From Promethearchaeota archaeon (GTDB lineage Archaea; Asgardarchaeota; Lokiarchaeia; Sigynarchaeales; SOKP01): a stretch of DNA of 32,929 nucleotides. The stretch lies in NCBI GenBank assembly GCA_019894735.1, contig JAGXOB010000017.1:1-32929 (forward strand), given 5' to 3'. This document shows positions 23,594-31,195 of this stretch, one piece after another. The notes under the pieces are model-generated. The model worked only from the letters and a program-made list of their open reading frames with translations. It ran no database searches and was not told the origin of the DNA. A program made the position numbers and the translations under genes. How positions within the stretch are numbered: position 1 is the stretch's first letter; each line of letters starts with the position of its first letter.

Positions 23594-24448
23594 ATGAGTA
23601 ATGCTGGATTTAATCAGTTTAAAGGAGATGTAAATACAGAAAGGATCAAATATATTGCCGATCCTCAACTGAGAAATATAGTTAATGTTTCTATTGCCTT
23701 GGCACGACCTTTGTTGGTAAAGGGTGAGCCGGGCACTGGAAAAACGCTGTTATCCCACGCAATTGCTGAATCCTTGGGAAAGAAACTTATTATTTGGAAT
23801 GTAAAAAGCACAACGGAAGCAATTGATGGTGCTTATATGTACGATACGGTCCAACGTTTAAACGATTCGCGATTTGGAAGCGACGATCGAAATGTTGATA
23901 ACGTAAAAGATTACATTACTTATGGACCTTTAGGCGAAGCTTTTGACTCTGACGAGCAGGTTGTACTTCTTATAGATGAAGTAGATAAAGCAGACATCGA
24001 ATTCCCCAACGATCTCTTACAAGAATTAGATGTAATGGAGTTTTACGTGAAAGAAACAAAGGAGTTCGTAAAGGCTAAAAATCGTCCAATCGTTATTATA
24101 ACATCCAACAACGAAAAAGAACTTCCCGACGCTTTTTTACGAAGGTGTGTCTTTCACTGGATAGAATTTCCCTCAAAAGAATTTATGGCAGAAATTTGCA
24201 ATCTTCACTACCCAAATTTAAAGCAGAATCTTTTAGATCAATGTCTTAAGCATTTCTACGCTTTAAGAGCTATAACGAAATTGAGAAAGATGCCATCGAC
24301 GTCGGAACTTCTTGATTGGATCGGTGTATTGCTAAAAAGCGGAATAAGCTTAGACGAACTTAAGGGAGGTATCCCTTTTCTGGGTGTGCTCCTTAAAAAA
24401 GAAAAAGATCTTGAAATTGCGTTAGAAAAAATTAAATTTCCGACTTAA
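23594..24448 (+). CDS. MoxR-family AAA+ ATPase
   Basis: The 284-residue protein has Walker A GEPGTGKT at 44-51, Walker B VVLLIDEVD at 123-131, sensor 1 in ITSNNEKELPDAFLRRC (N172/N173), and arginine-finger candidates R183/R184. It lacks the long extensions of bigger AAA+ proteins. MoxR ATPases form hexamers and remodel or activate metalloproteins and complexes, normally with a VWA-domain partner encoded next door, as here: the VWA gene begins 5 nt after its stop. The client protein is not obvious from the neighbourhood. An A/T-rich promoter region with a TTTATAAATATTT element lies about 65 nt upstream at 23520. Confidence 0.9.
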   Translation: MSNAGFNQFKGDVNTERIKYIADPQLRNIVNVSIALARPLLVKGEPGTGKTLLSHAIAESLGKKLIIWNVKSTTEAIDGAYMYDTVQRLNDSRFGSDDRNVDNVKDYITYGPLGEAFDSDEQVVLLIDEVDKADIEFPNDLLQELDVMEFYVKETKEFVKAKNRPIVIITSNNEKELPDAFLRRCVFHWIEFPSKEFMAEICNLHYPNLKQNLLDQCLKHFYALRAITKLRKMPSTSELLDWIGVLLKSGISLDELKGGIPFLGVLLKKEKDLEIALEKIKFPT

Positions 24449-24453
24449 AGTAG

Positions 24454-25878
24454 ATGTTTGTAGAGTATTTTTATTATCTCAAGGAAAGATTACCGGTCAG
24501 CATAACGGAATATATGGCTTTGATAGAAGCGTTAGATAAAGGCCTTATCCACAACATGGTCGAGTTTTATTATGTTTCTCGATCGATCTTGTGTAAAAAC
24601 GAACACCACTTCGATATGTACGATATCGCGTTTGCTAATTTTTTTAAGAACGCTGTAATTAAATTTCCCGACGATATTAAACAAGAAATCTGGGATTGGT
24701 TGAACCAAGACATTACTATCCCCGAGTTAATCGAAGGATTGAAAATTCTATTGAGAGAATACCAGCAATATCTAAACATTGAAGACCTCCAACAATTCCT
24801 CGAAGAATTACTACAGAAGCTTAACGAAGGCATCGAAGGAAAGTTATTAATTAACGCTCCACAGGACGTCAAAGATGAAATCTGGGACTGGTTACAAAAA
24901 AATATGGATTTATCACAAGTTGATGGCAATTTTCAAGAGATGCTAAGTCAATTTTTTAACCTCGAAGAAATGCAAAAGCAATTTGAAGACTTGATGCAAA
25001 GACAAGATGAGGAGCATAACGGTGGAGACCATTGGGTAGGAACTCAAGGAACGTCTCCGTTTGGAAATTCGGGACAAAATCCGATGGGAATGAGAATAGG
25101 TGGTTCTTCGGGGATGCGTATGGCAGTTCAAATCGCCCAAAAAAGAATATTTTCTGATTATCGAAAAGATGTCGTTTTAGACACTCGCCAAATTAAAGTT
25201 GCTTTAAAGCGCCTTAAAAAATTAGAAGAAATCGGGAAACTTGACGAGCTCAATATGGATAAAACAATTGACCAGACCGCAAAGAACGGGGGCGATATCG
25301 ATATTGTTTTCGAAAAACGCCGTAAAAATAACGTAAAACTCGTTCTTTTAATGGATGTCGGCGGTAGCATGAGCCCATACGCCCAATTAGTTAATCTTCT
25401 TTTTTCAGCCGCAAATAATATGTCACACTGGAAAGATTTCAAATTTTATTACTTCCATAATTGTGTTTACGATAAACTCTATTTCAACGCACAACGGAAT
25501 CCTGAAGAAGCAATAGATTTCGAAGATTTTGCCAAGAAATACGATAGTAAGTATAAAATAGTCGTTGTAGGTGACGCTGCTATGGCATCGTGGGAGTTAA
25601 CTGAACGGTATGGCTCAATTTATTATTACCACAGAAATGAAATGCCGGGAATTTACTATATCAGAGAAATTGCGAATCATTTTAAAAATAATGTTGTTTG
25701 GCTAAATCCAGAATTAATACGATTAGAGTGGGTTCCTTGGACTAGAAAAATCATATCAAGCATCATCCCAATGTATAACCTGACGGTGGAAGGAATCGAA
25801 GAAGCCATGGACTACTTAAGGACAGGTGGCAAAAATCAATACACTACGGTCCAAATGCTCAAAGGATTAAATTATTAG
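24454..25878 (+). CDS. VWA-domain (CoxE-like) partner of the MoxR ATPase
   Basis: The 474-residue protein has a helical N-terminal half, a Gly-rich middle segment (GGDHWVGTQGTSPFGNSG), the VALKRLKKLEE helix, and a C-terminal von Willebrand A domain whose MIDAS motif DVGGSMSPY is at 301-309, preceded by KLVLLM. The conserved YYFHNCVYDKLYF follows at about 332-344. Gly replaces the common Ser in D-x-S-x-S (DxGGS), as is normal in this MoxR-linked group. Together with the upstream ATPase it likely forms a chaperone-like pair that inserts metal or reshapes a client complex. The start ATG is 5 nt after the ATPase stop, implying translational coupling. Confidence 0.87.
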   Translation: MFVEYFYYLKERLPVSITEYMALIEALDKGLIHNMVEFYYVSRSILCKNEHHFDMYDIAFANFFKNAVIKFPDDIKQEIWDWLNQDITIPELIEGLKILLREYQQYLNIEDLQQFLEELLQKLNEGIEGKLLINAPQDVKDEIWDWLQKNMDLSQVDGNFQEMLSQFFNLEEMQKQFEDLMQRQDEEHNGGDHWVGTQGTSPFGNSGQNPMGMRIGGSSGMRMAVQIAQKRIFSDYRKDVVLDTRQIKVALKRLKKLEEIGKLDELNMDKTIDQTAKNGGDIDIVFEKRRKNNVKLVLLMDVGGSMSPYAQLVNLLFSAANNMSHWKDFKFYYFHNCVYDKLYFNAQRNPEEAIDFEDFAKKYDSKYKIVVVGDAAMASWELTERYGSIYYYHRNEMPGIYYIREIANHFKNNVVWLNPELIRLEWVPWTRKIISSIIPMYNLTVEGIEEAMDYLRTGGKNQYTTVQMLKGLNY

Positions 25879-25884
25879 GTTAAT

Positions 25885-26790
25885 TCAATTCATGTAGTTA
25901 GCTTTTCTTTTAAATCCTAGTATGATTATTACCATAGAAAATAAAGTTCCTAATTCTAAGATTAGAGCTCCAATCCTCTCCCCTTCTAGTGAGGTTGGTC
26001 CTATTACATTTGTTAATAAAGGTAAAATAAGATTAGATATCAAATAACAAGTAAAACCGATGCTTATGATTAAACTGTTTATTTCTGATAGAATTTTTCC
26101 TTTGTGAGCCGTAAAGAAAACCCAAATAACAAAACTTAGGGAACTTAAAGTCATAAATGCCCCAACATAGGAGAAAAGATTTATTTCATCTAGGAAAATA
26201 ATAATTATAAAGAATATTGGAAAATAGAATATACTAAATAATCCTGTATATTTTTTTGAAAGTCTCTCTCGCTCAAAATCGGGTTTTCGTAGGTTTAATC
26301 TGAAAAAATATAAGTAAATTCCACTTAGAAAGAGGGGTAGAATGCTAAATGTTAAAATAAAATACCTCAATTTGATAATGTTTAATAATAAATAATAAGA
26401 AAATCCGTAATCTGCGTACAAACGATAGGTTGTAAAAACGAGTATATCCATTAACTTAGCGGGAATAAATAAAAAGAAAAAATATCCAAATATTAATGGT
26501 AGATCAGTGAACCTCTGTGAATTTTTTGAAAACCATATTTTAAATAAAAAATAAGCAGCATAAAACGATATTGAAATTCGAACTACAATAATTAGGGTTA
26601 GAATTGTAATAAAATAATTTGTGAAGTACATCTCTGAGATTTCAGAATAATATGGTATATAATAAAATAAGATCACAAGACAATAGAATATTACAACAAA
26701 TATCAGAGACGCGCTGATAATTAACTTCTTCTTTTTCTTTAGTTTAGTACATTTATTATTAAAACTTGATTTATAGTTATTACTAGACAT
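25885..26790 (-). CDS. Eight-TM membrane protein of unknown function
   Basis: The 301-residue protein has a basic, polar N-terminal tail (residues 1-24, ending KKKKK) and about seven to eight hydrophobic segments. Conserved-looking polar positions within spans include YFFFLFIPAKLMDILVF, RYFILTFSILPLFLSG and FSYVGAFMTLSSLSF. The C-terminus (KRKANYMN) is short and basic. It is convergent with the VWA gene, 6 nt away from its stop. The arrangement of spans is similar to that of 7TM/8TM sensor-like domains found in Asgard genomes, but no signalling domain is attached and the family was not recognised. Confidence 0.65.
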   Translation of the reverse strand: MSSNNYKSSFNNKCTKLKKKKKLIISASLIFVVIFYCLVILFYYIPYYSEISEMYFTNYFITILTLIIVVRISISFYAAYFLFKIWFSKNSQRFTDLPLIFGYFFFLFIPAKLMDILVFTTYRLYADYGFSYYLLLNIIKLRYFILTFSILPLFLSGIYLYFFRLNLRKPDFERERLSKKYTGLFSIFYFPIFFIIIIFLDEINLFSYVGAFMTLSSLSFVIWVFFTAHKGKILSEINSLIISIGFTCYLISNLILPLLTNVIGPTSLEGERIGALILELGTLFSMVIIILGFKRKANYMN

Positions 26791-26828
26791 ATAAATATCT
26801 CCTAATCCAACTTAGCTTATTTTATTGC

Positions 26829-27164
26829 TCAATCACTATTATTTTCTTTTTGGGAAGAATTCTCATCCCACATTTGTTCGATTTTTTCTAGAAGTTTTTC
26901 TTTATTTAATACCTTTTTGTAAGTGCCATCATCTTCTAAAACATAGGAATGAGTAGGCAAGCGAAGATTCTCGATTCTCTTTAATTCAGGATTGTCATGG
27001 ATGATTTCTTCTGCCCTCCCCTGTATTACATGCAATAGATATTGGGAAACACTTTTAAATCCTAAATTAGGATTTTTAACAACAAAAGCTTCAAAGAGTA
27101 TACGGAGTTCGTTTGGAATGTTCAACGTATAATAATCGTAATCTTTACGAGCTTTTTTAGGCAT
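26829..27164 (-). CDS. Ribbon-helix-helix-like protein with acidic tail
   Basis: The 111-residue protein opens with a basic patch (PKKARKDYD), then strand YYTLNIPNELRILFEAFV and helices NPNLGFKSVSQYLLHVIQGRAEEI, a pattern of an RHH DNA-binding fold (strand, helix, short turn, helix). The C-terminal third is charged and disordered (SSQKENNSD). A TATA-like sequence TATATAAA lies about 40 nt before the start on the minus strand. It is encoded alone. It is likely a small transcription regulator or chromatin-type protein; target unknown. Confidence 0.6.
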   Translation of the reverse strand: MPKKARKDYDYYTLNIPNELRILFEAFVVKNPNLGFKSVSQYLLHVIQGRAEEIIHDNPELKRIENLRLPTHSYVLEDDGTYKKVLNKEKLLEKIEQMWDENSSQKENNSD

Positions 27165-27602
27165 GGTGTCAGTTCAAGTTTTGATAATAGGAGGTAGTTA
27201 CATTTATATACTTTCTTATTAATTAAATAATTAACTAAATTTACCACAAATTTGGGGCAAATATAAACTTATCCAATGTTAGCTCTTTAAACTAAAAGGT
27301 CTTCATAGATCATTTTACAAGACAATATTAACTCAAATTAAAAAAACAAAAATTATTAGTATTTCTTTTGAATATACTTTCCTTGCTCTTCTTCTTCCGT
27401 TTGATAAATTAAAAGAGAAAATCTTCTATTCTCAAATAAACACTTGTTTACATATGGAATTAGTAAAGGTTAAGGTTATGGATTTCAGCCCTTTTGAAAT
27501 ATAGCAATAAAAAGGTATAAAACCTTTTAGCATAAAATTTCTATTCTTTTTTTTTATATATTATGGATGGTAATTATTGTTTATTTTATAAAAATAAATG
27601 AG
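27165..27602. other. Gene-free interval between the RHH-like gene and the HdrA 3' structure
   Basis: About 440 nt of AT-rich DNA. It holds the minus-strand TATA element (about 27202-27215) of the RHH-like gene. A short start-less minus-strand frame at about 27363-27470 (ending EEEEQGKYIQKKY) is visible but lacks an initiator. No RNA gene or repeat was seen. Confidence 0.6.
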
Positions 27603-27673
27603 TCCGAAAACCCCTGCAGAGGGTTAGTTCTCTCCCAACTATGATTTTTTTGAGAGCGTCATTCTATCTCGGA
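27603..27673 (-). promoter_or_regulatory. SECIS-like RNA structure in the 3' UTR of the selenocysteine HdrA gene
   Basis: Read on the minus strand, the transcript just after the HdrA stop (10 nt away) contains an outer stem UCCGA (27673-27669) paired with UCGGA (27607-27603), enclosing two hairpins. The first has a lower stem UAG (27666-27664) with CUA (27627-27625), then AUGA at 27662-27659 opposite AGAA at 27631-27628, then an upper stem CUCUCAA with UUGGGAG, and an A-rich apical loop. AUGA opposite GA with AA in the apical loop is the core of eukaryotic SECIS elements (kink-turn-like tandem G-A pairs), and Lokiarchaeota are reported to use this type. The second is the stem-loop AACCCU/GGGGUU. 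One unpaired G interrupts the first helix. This was folded by eye, so the exact pairing is provisional. Confidence 0.65.
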
Positions 27674-27682
27674 TTAAGTTTT

Positions 27683-29080
27683 TTAAGGAGTTAATGGCTT
27701 AGATTCTTTAGTAATAAGCTCAACAGTATCAATAAATTCATCTCTATACTTAAGCTCAGTACTACAAATTCCTTTAATTTCTTCGACAAATTGAAGGTCT
27801 CTATAATACTTGAGGTCAATTGCTCGGGCTGGACAAGACGACACGCAAACACCGCAACCTTTACATTTTAAACCGTTAACTTCAGCAATAGCGTCTCCGT
27901 TGACTTTTATCGCTTCGTAATTACAAACTTTTTCGCATCTACGACAACCCATACAGAGATTATTTTCTACTTCAGCTACCATTAATTCTTGTACTATGGT
28001 ATCTTTGGAAAGCAATATAGCTGCCTTACTTGCGGCAGCTGAAGCTGTTGAGACGGAAGATGGTATGTTTTTTGGTCCCGCAGCGCATCCGCATATATAA
28101 ACGCCCATATTAGTTGTCTCCTGAGGTTTTAAGCAACCATGGATTTCCGATAAAAATCCATAACTATCTGAACTCATACCCAATGTTTCAGTTAGTTTTG
28201 CTGAATATTTAGAAGGAACCATACCCGTTGATAAAACAAATAAGTCAGCGTTCAGGTTAACGATATGATTTGTAAGAGTATCGAAAGCCGTTAATTTTAA
28301 TGCTTTAGTTTCTTGGTCTTCTTGAATTTCTCCAGCTTTTCCCCGAATTGTTAAAACACCCGCTTTTCTCACTTTTCGGTAGTATTTTTCGTTACCTTTA
28401 TCCCATGTGCGCAAGTCTATGTAAAATATAACAATTTCCGTGTCTGGATATTCCTGTTTTAACAGCTGAGCGTTTTTAAGAGCAACGCTACATCATACTA
28501 CGGAACAATAGGGGTTTCCTTTTAACGATCTTGAACCAACACATTGAATCATAGCAACTATTTTTGGCTTTTTTCCGTCAGAAATTCTGTATAGATGACC
28601 TTCCGTTGGTCCAATCGGACTTAGCATTCGTTTTAACTCAATTTGAGTTATCACATCAGGATAAATACCGTATTTATAATCGTTATATTTCATAATTGGA
28701 TACTCGTCCCAACCAGTTGCGACTATTACTGCCCCAACATTAAAATCAAGATATTCTGGTCGTTGATCAAATTCGATCGCTTCAGTGGGACAACTTCTTT
28801 GGCAGCTATTGCATTCAATACATACACTCCTATCTATTGTAGCGATTTTAGGCACTGACTGTAGAAATGGTATGTAAATCGCGCTCCTTTCACCAATTCC
28901 CCTGTCAAATTCGTTGGGTACTTTAATAAGACATTTTTCCGTACATAGTCCGCAGCCCGTGCATTTTTTTTCGTTCACATAGCGGGGATTTTTCTTTACT
29001 TTAACATTGAAATTCACTGACATTCCACTGAATTCAACGATTTGCTGCATGTAAGTAAGGTTTAATAATCTCCTTTTCAC
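27683..29080 (-). CDS. hdrA: HdrA-like heterodisulfide reductase subunit with in-frame TGA (selenocysteine), N-terminally short
   Basis: Reading through one TGA at 28495-28493 gives a continuous 465-residue product. The TGA falls in CVGSRSLKGNPYCSVV-U-CSVALKNAQLL, exactly where the plus-strand HdrA in this window has YCSAICC, and where selenoprotein HdrA of methanogens carries Sec. The first part has 4Fe-4S motifs C40, C43, C46, C50 and C87, C90, C93, C97; the last has CMGCRRCEKVC and CKGCGVCVSSCP. HdrA is the FAD subunit of bifurcating heterodisulfide reductases. Compared with full HdrA, about 85 N-terminal residues (the GGGISG FAD loop and DCS.C region) are missing; the frame begins GTG at 29080, at NLTYMQQIVEFSG. 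This may be a truncated gene or a variant. The SECIS-like hairpin lies 10 nt after the stop. A TGA pseudogene reading is the alternative. Confidence 0.75.
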
Positions 29081-29095
29081 TCTTCGGTTTGTTTT

Positions 29096-29248
29096 TCATC
29101 CAATTTTTACGACATACCCACATTTGGGGCATATCGCTAAAAATCTAATATCTGTACTGCATATGGGGCAGATAGGTTCTCCAACAGGTTCTATTTGCTG
29201 CTCGTATGGTGTGGTTCCATTTTTTTTTAAAGAGGATTTTAATTGCAA
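29096..29248 (-). CDS. 50-residue double-knuckle zinc-ribbon protein upstream of hdrA
   Basis: A TTG at 29248 opens a 50-residue frame: a basic N-terminus (LQLKSSLKKNG), then EPICPICSTDIRFLAICPKCGYVVKIG with CPIC and CPKC, forming a compact zinc ribbon. It is too short for the usual ORF length cut-offs. It lies 15 nt upstream of the HdrA GTG and, notably, in the same frame, separated from it by its TGA stop and five codons. The plus-strand HDR locus also begins with a small zinc ribbon (29720-29881). Small iron-sulfur or zinc proteins frequently accompany Hdr; a rubredoxin-like electron carrier is conceivable since CPxC-x12-CPxCG resembles rubredoxin knuckles, but the spacing is shorter. Function is unknown. 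Confidence 0.6.
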   Translation of the reverse strand: MQLKSSLKKNGTTPYEQQIEPVGEPICPICSTDIRFLAICPKCGYVVKIG

Positions 29249-29719
29249 CCATAAAAAAAATGAATAATTAATTTTAAAATCAGTTAAAATTTAATAATAT
29301 AAGAAAACTGACATAACTTTAATGGGATTCATGGATATAATTATGGAATATATAAGTATTATTTATGATATTATTAATGGTTTTTATAATTCTGAAGTAT
29401 TTTGATTGTTGATTTCCAATAAATTGATCAAATCTCTATATTTATTTTAATATTCTTTTATTAATGGTTTTTAATAATTAAAATAGTAGTTAATGTTTTT
29501 ATACTTTGAATCATATTTTAATCATGACGATGGATTATTAAAAAAAAAAATACCATTATTACGATAACACTCAGGATTGTTAATGTTCTACAAACATTAG
29601 CCTAAATTGATAATCATTGCTTTAACTATGCATGTATAGTGAATCTAACGGTTCTATAATAATATAAAACAAACTTTTAAAAATAGAAAGTTGTTTCAAA
29701 AAATTGGGTGGAAAAATAA
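29249..29719. other. Gene-poor divergent interval between the two HDR loci
   Basis: About 470 nt of very AT-rich DNA containing promoters for the two divergent transcripts presumably, an A10 run near 29540, and a direct repeat of ATTAATGGTTTTTA at about 29367 and 29461. One 27-codon plus-strand frame from 29322 looks like chance. No RNA gene was recognised. Confidence 0.5.
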
Positions 29720-29881
29720 ATGTTAGTAGAAATAAAGGAAAGGAAAGAAAAGACAGAAATATGTAGTAAGTGTAAGGCACTTTTAAATGATACTGACTAT
29801 ATTTACAGACGCAAAGCACCTGAAGTTAAAACATATGTATGTTCTAACTGTGGATATTCTGAAATTTATTTCGAGGAGTAA
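29720..29881 (+). CDS. 53-residue zinc-ribbon protein, first gene of the plus-strand HDR operon
   Basis: The ATG at 29720 opens a 53-residue frame with a charged start (MLVEIKERKEKTE), then CSKC at 18-21, a basic middle (YRRKAPEVKTYV), and CSNCGYSEIYFEE with the second CxxC at 42-45. It would fold as a single zinc ribbon. It ends 6 nt before the ATG of the HdrC-HdrB fusion and its last codons (GAGGAG) serve as the ribosome-binding site of that gene, so the two are translationally coupled. Too short for common gene finders. Compare the minus-strand 29096-29248 protein, which occupies the equivalent place before the other hdrA. Confidence 0.7.
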   Translation: MLVEIKERKEKTEICSKCKALLNDTDYIYRRKAPEVKTYVCSNCGYSEIYFEE

Positions 29882-29887
29882 TTGTTG

Positions 29888-31138
29888 ATGACGTCTTATA
29901 TCAATAATGAAAATAAATCTGTTAATTCTAACTTCCAAGTCTCAGAGCATGATATTAAAAATATAATTTCAATGGCCAATTATTGTTATGGATGCAATCG
30001 ATGTGTAAATGTGTGTCCACTTTCGCATTTAGGCATGTTTTATCCTCGAAATTTGATAGGAGATTTAGTTTTTTCTTCATTAGGAGAAGTTTTAAAGAAA
30101 AATAATATATGGAATTGCCTTACATGTGGTCAATGTACAATTTATTGTCCGATGACTCAAGAGAATAAAGGTGTAAGAATACCAGAATTAATTTTAGAAT
30201 TAAGAAAGATTTCAAGTAATACTAATTCAGAATTGGATAAGATTGCTAAATGCGAAACCCATGATGAAATTTTTCCATTAATTTCAAAAATTATGGCAGG
30301 AGATCAATTAGAGCCAAATAAATTAGAATTTTTAAAAGAAACTCATTTAAAAACAACAGTGTCAGGTGAAATTGCTTATTTTCTTGGATGTTTACCATTA
30401 ATGGAAGATATTTTCTATAATTTGGATATTAATTATTCAAATATAGCAAAATCAATAATAGGTTTACTTAATGAGAAGGGAATTGTGCCAGTTGTTTTAA
30501 ATGAAAAATGTTGTGGTCATGATGTTTTATGGGGTAGAGGAGACATTGAAACCTTTAAAAAACTTGCTGAGTATAATGTTAAATTATACAAAAATGCTGG
30601 AGTTAAAACAATTATAACAAGCTGTGCTGAGGGATATAGAACTTGGAAATTTGATTATCCAAAAATAATAAAAGATTTTGATTTTAAAGTCTTGCATTTC
30701 ACAGAATTCTTTTTGAAAGAGAAAATTCTTGAAAATATTAGATTCCCTCAAAGACTTAATCTCAAGGTTACATATCATGACGCTTGTCGATTAGGGCGTA
30801 TAGGAGGAAAATTATATGATGCTCCAAGAGATTTAATTAAAAAGATCCCTGGTGTTGAATTAGTTGAAATGGAAAATATAAAAGATGATGCAAATTGTTG
30901 TGGTGTTTCAGCATTTACCGGTTGCAATGAGTTCACACATTTATTAAGGCAAAATCGTATTAATGAAGCAGCTAATACTGGAGCAGATTATTTAATTGTT
31001 CCTTGCCCTAAATGTCTAACACACTTCAATTGTTATATGAATGAGCTTTATTTAAATAAAGAGCATAATGAATTGAGAAATAATATAAAGGTAGTAGATT
31101 TAGCAAGTTTTATTGGGAAATTGCTAATGCTTGTTTAA
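29888..31138 (+). CDS. Fused HdrC-HdrB (HdrD-like) heterodisulfide reductase subunit
   Basis: Using the ATG at 29888 (behind GAGGAG) rather than the TTGs before it, the 416-residue protein has an HdrC-like N-terminus with two 4Fe-4S motifs, C33/C36/C39/C43 and C77/C80/C83/C87, and an HdrB-like C-terminus with two CCG domains. CCG 1: C168, CCGHD at 208-209, and C246 (SCAEGYRTW). CCG 2: YHDACRLGR (C300), CCGVS at 337-338, and PCPKC (C373, C376). In HdrB/HdrD, the CCG cysteines hold noncubane 4Fe-4S clusters that reduce disulfides. In the first CCG domain the last Cys is replaced by Gly (CAEG), so only the second may hold a full cluster. It is followed 57 nt later by hdrA. The natural disulfide is unknown in this organism. 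Confidence 0.88.
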   Translation: MTSYINNENKSVNSNFQVSEHDIKNIISMANYCYGCNRCVNVCPLSHLGMFYPRNLIGDLVFSSLGEVLKKNNIWNCLTCGQCTIYCPMTQENKGVRIPELILELRKISSNTNSELDKIAKCETHDEIFPLISKIMAGDQLEPNKLEFLKETHLKTTVSGEIAYFLGCLPLMEDIFYNLDINYSNIAKSIIGLLNEKGIVPVVLNEKCCGHDVLWGRGDIETFKKLAEYNVKLYKNAGVKTIITSCAEGYRTWKFDYPKIIKDFDFKVLHFTEFFLKEKILENIRFPQRLNLKVTYHDACRLGRIGGKLYDAPRDLIKKIPGVELVEMENIKDDANCCGVSAFTGCNEFTHLLRQNRINEAANTGADYLIVPCPKCLTHFNCYMNELYLNKEHNELRNNIKVVDLASFIGKLLMLV

Positions 31139-31195
31139 ATTAATCTTACAAAATTGGGATATAAAGTTAATAAATTTTTTTAATAAATGTGACAA

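Noticed and set aside
27363..27470. Minus-strand open stretch ending EEEEQGKYIQKKY
   Set aside because: It has a protein-like look but no start codon and only about 38 codons in AT-rich DNA; chance cannot be excluded.
29096..29098. The zinc-ribbon stop TGA as a second selenocysteine codon
   Set aside because: Although in frame with hdrA, it follows a natural end of a zinc ribbon, is not in a Cys-aligned position, and the linking residues have no conserved character.
29322..29405. Plus-strand 27-codon frame (MGFMDIIMEY...)
   Set aside because: Low-complexity, AT-driven composition and no ribosome-binding site or homology.
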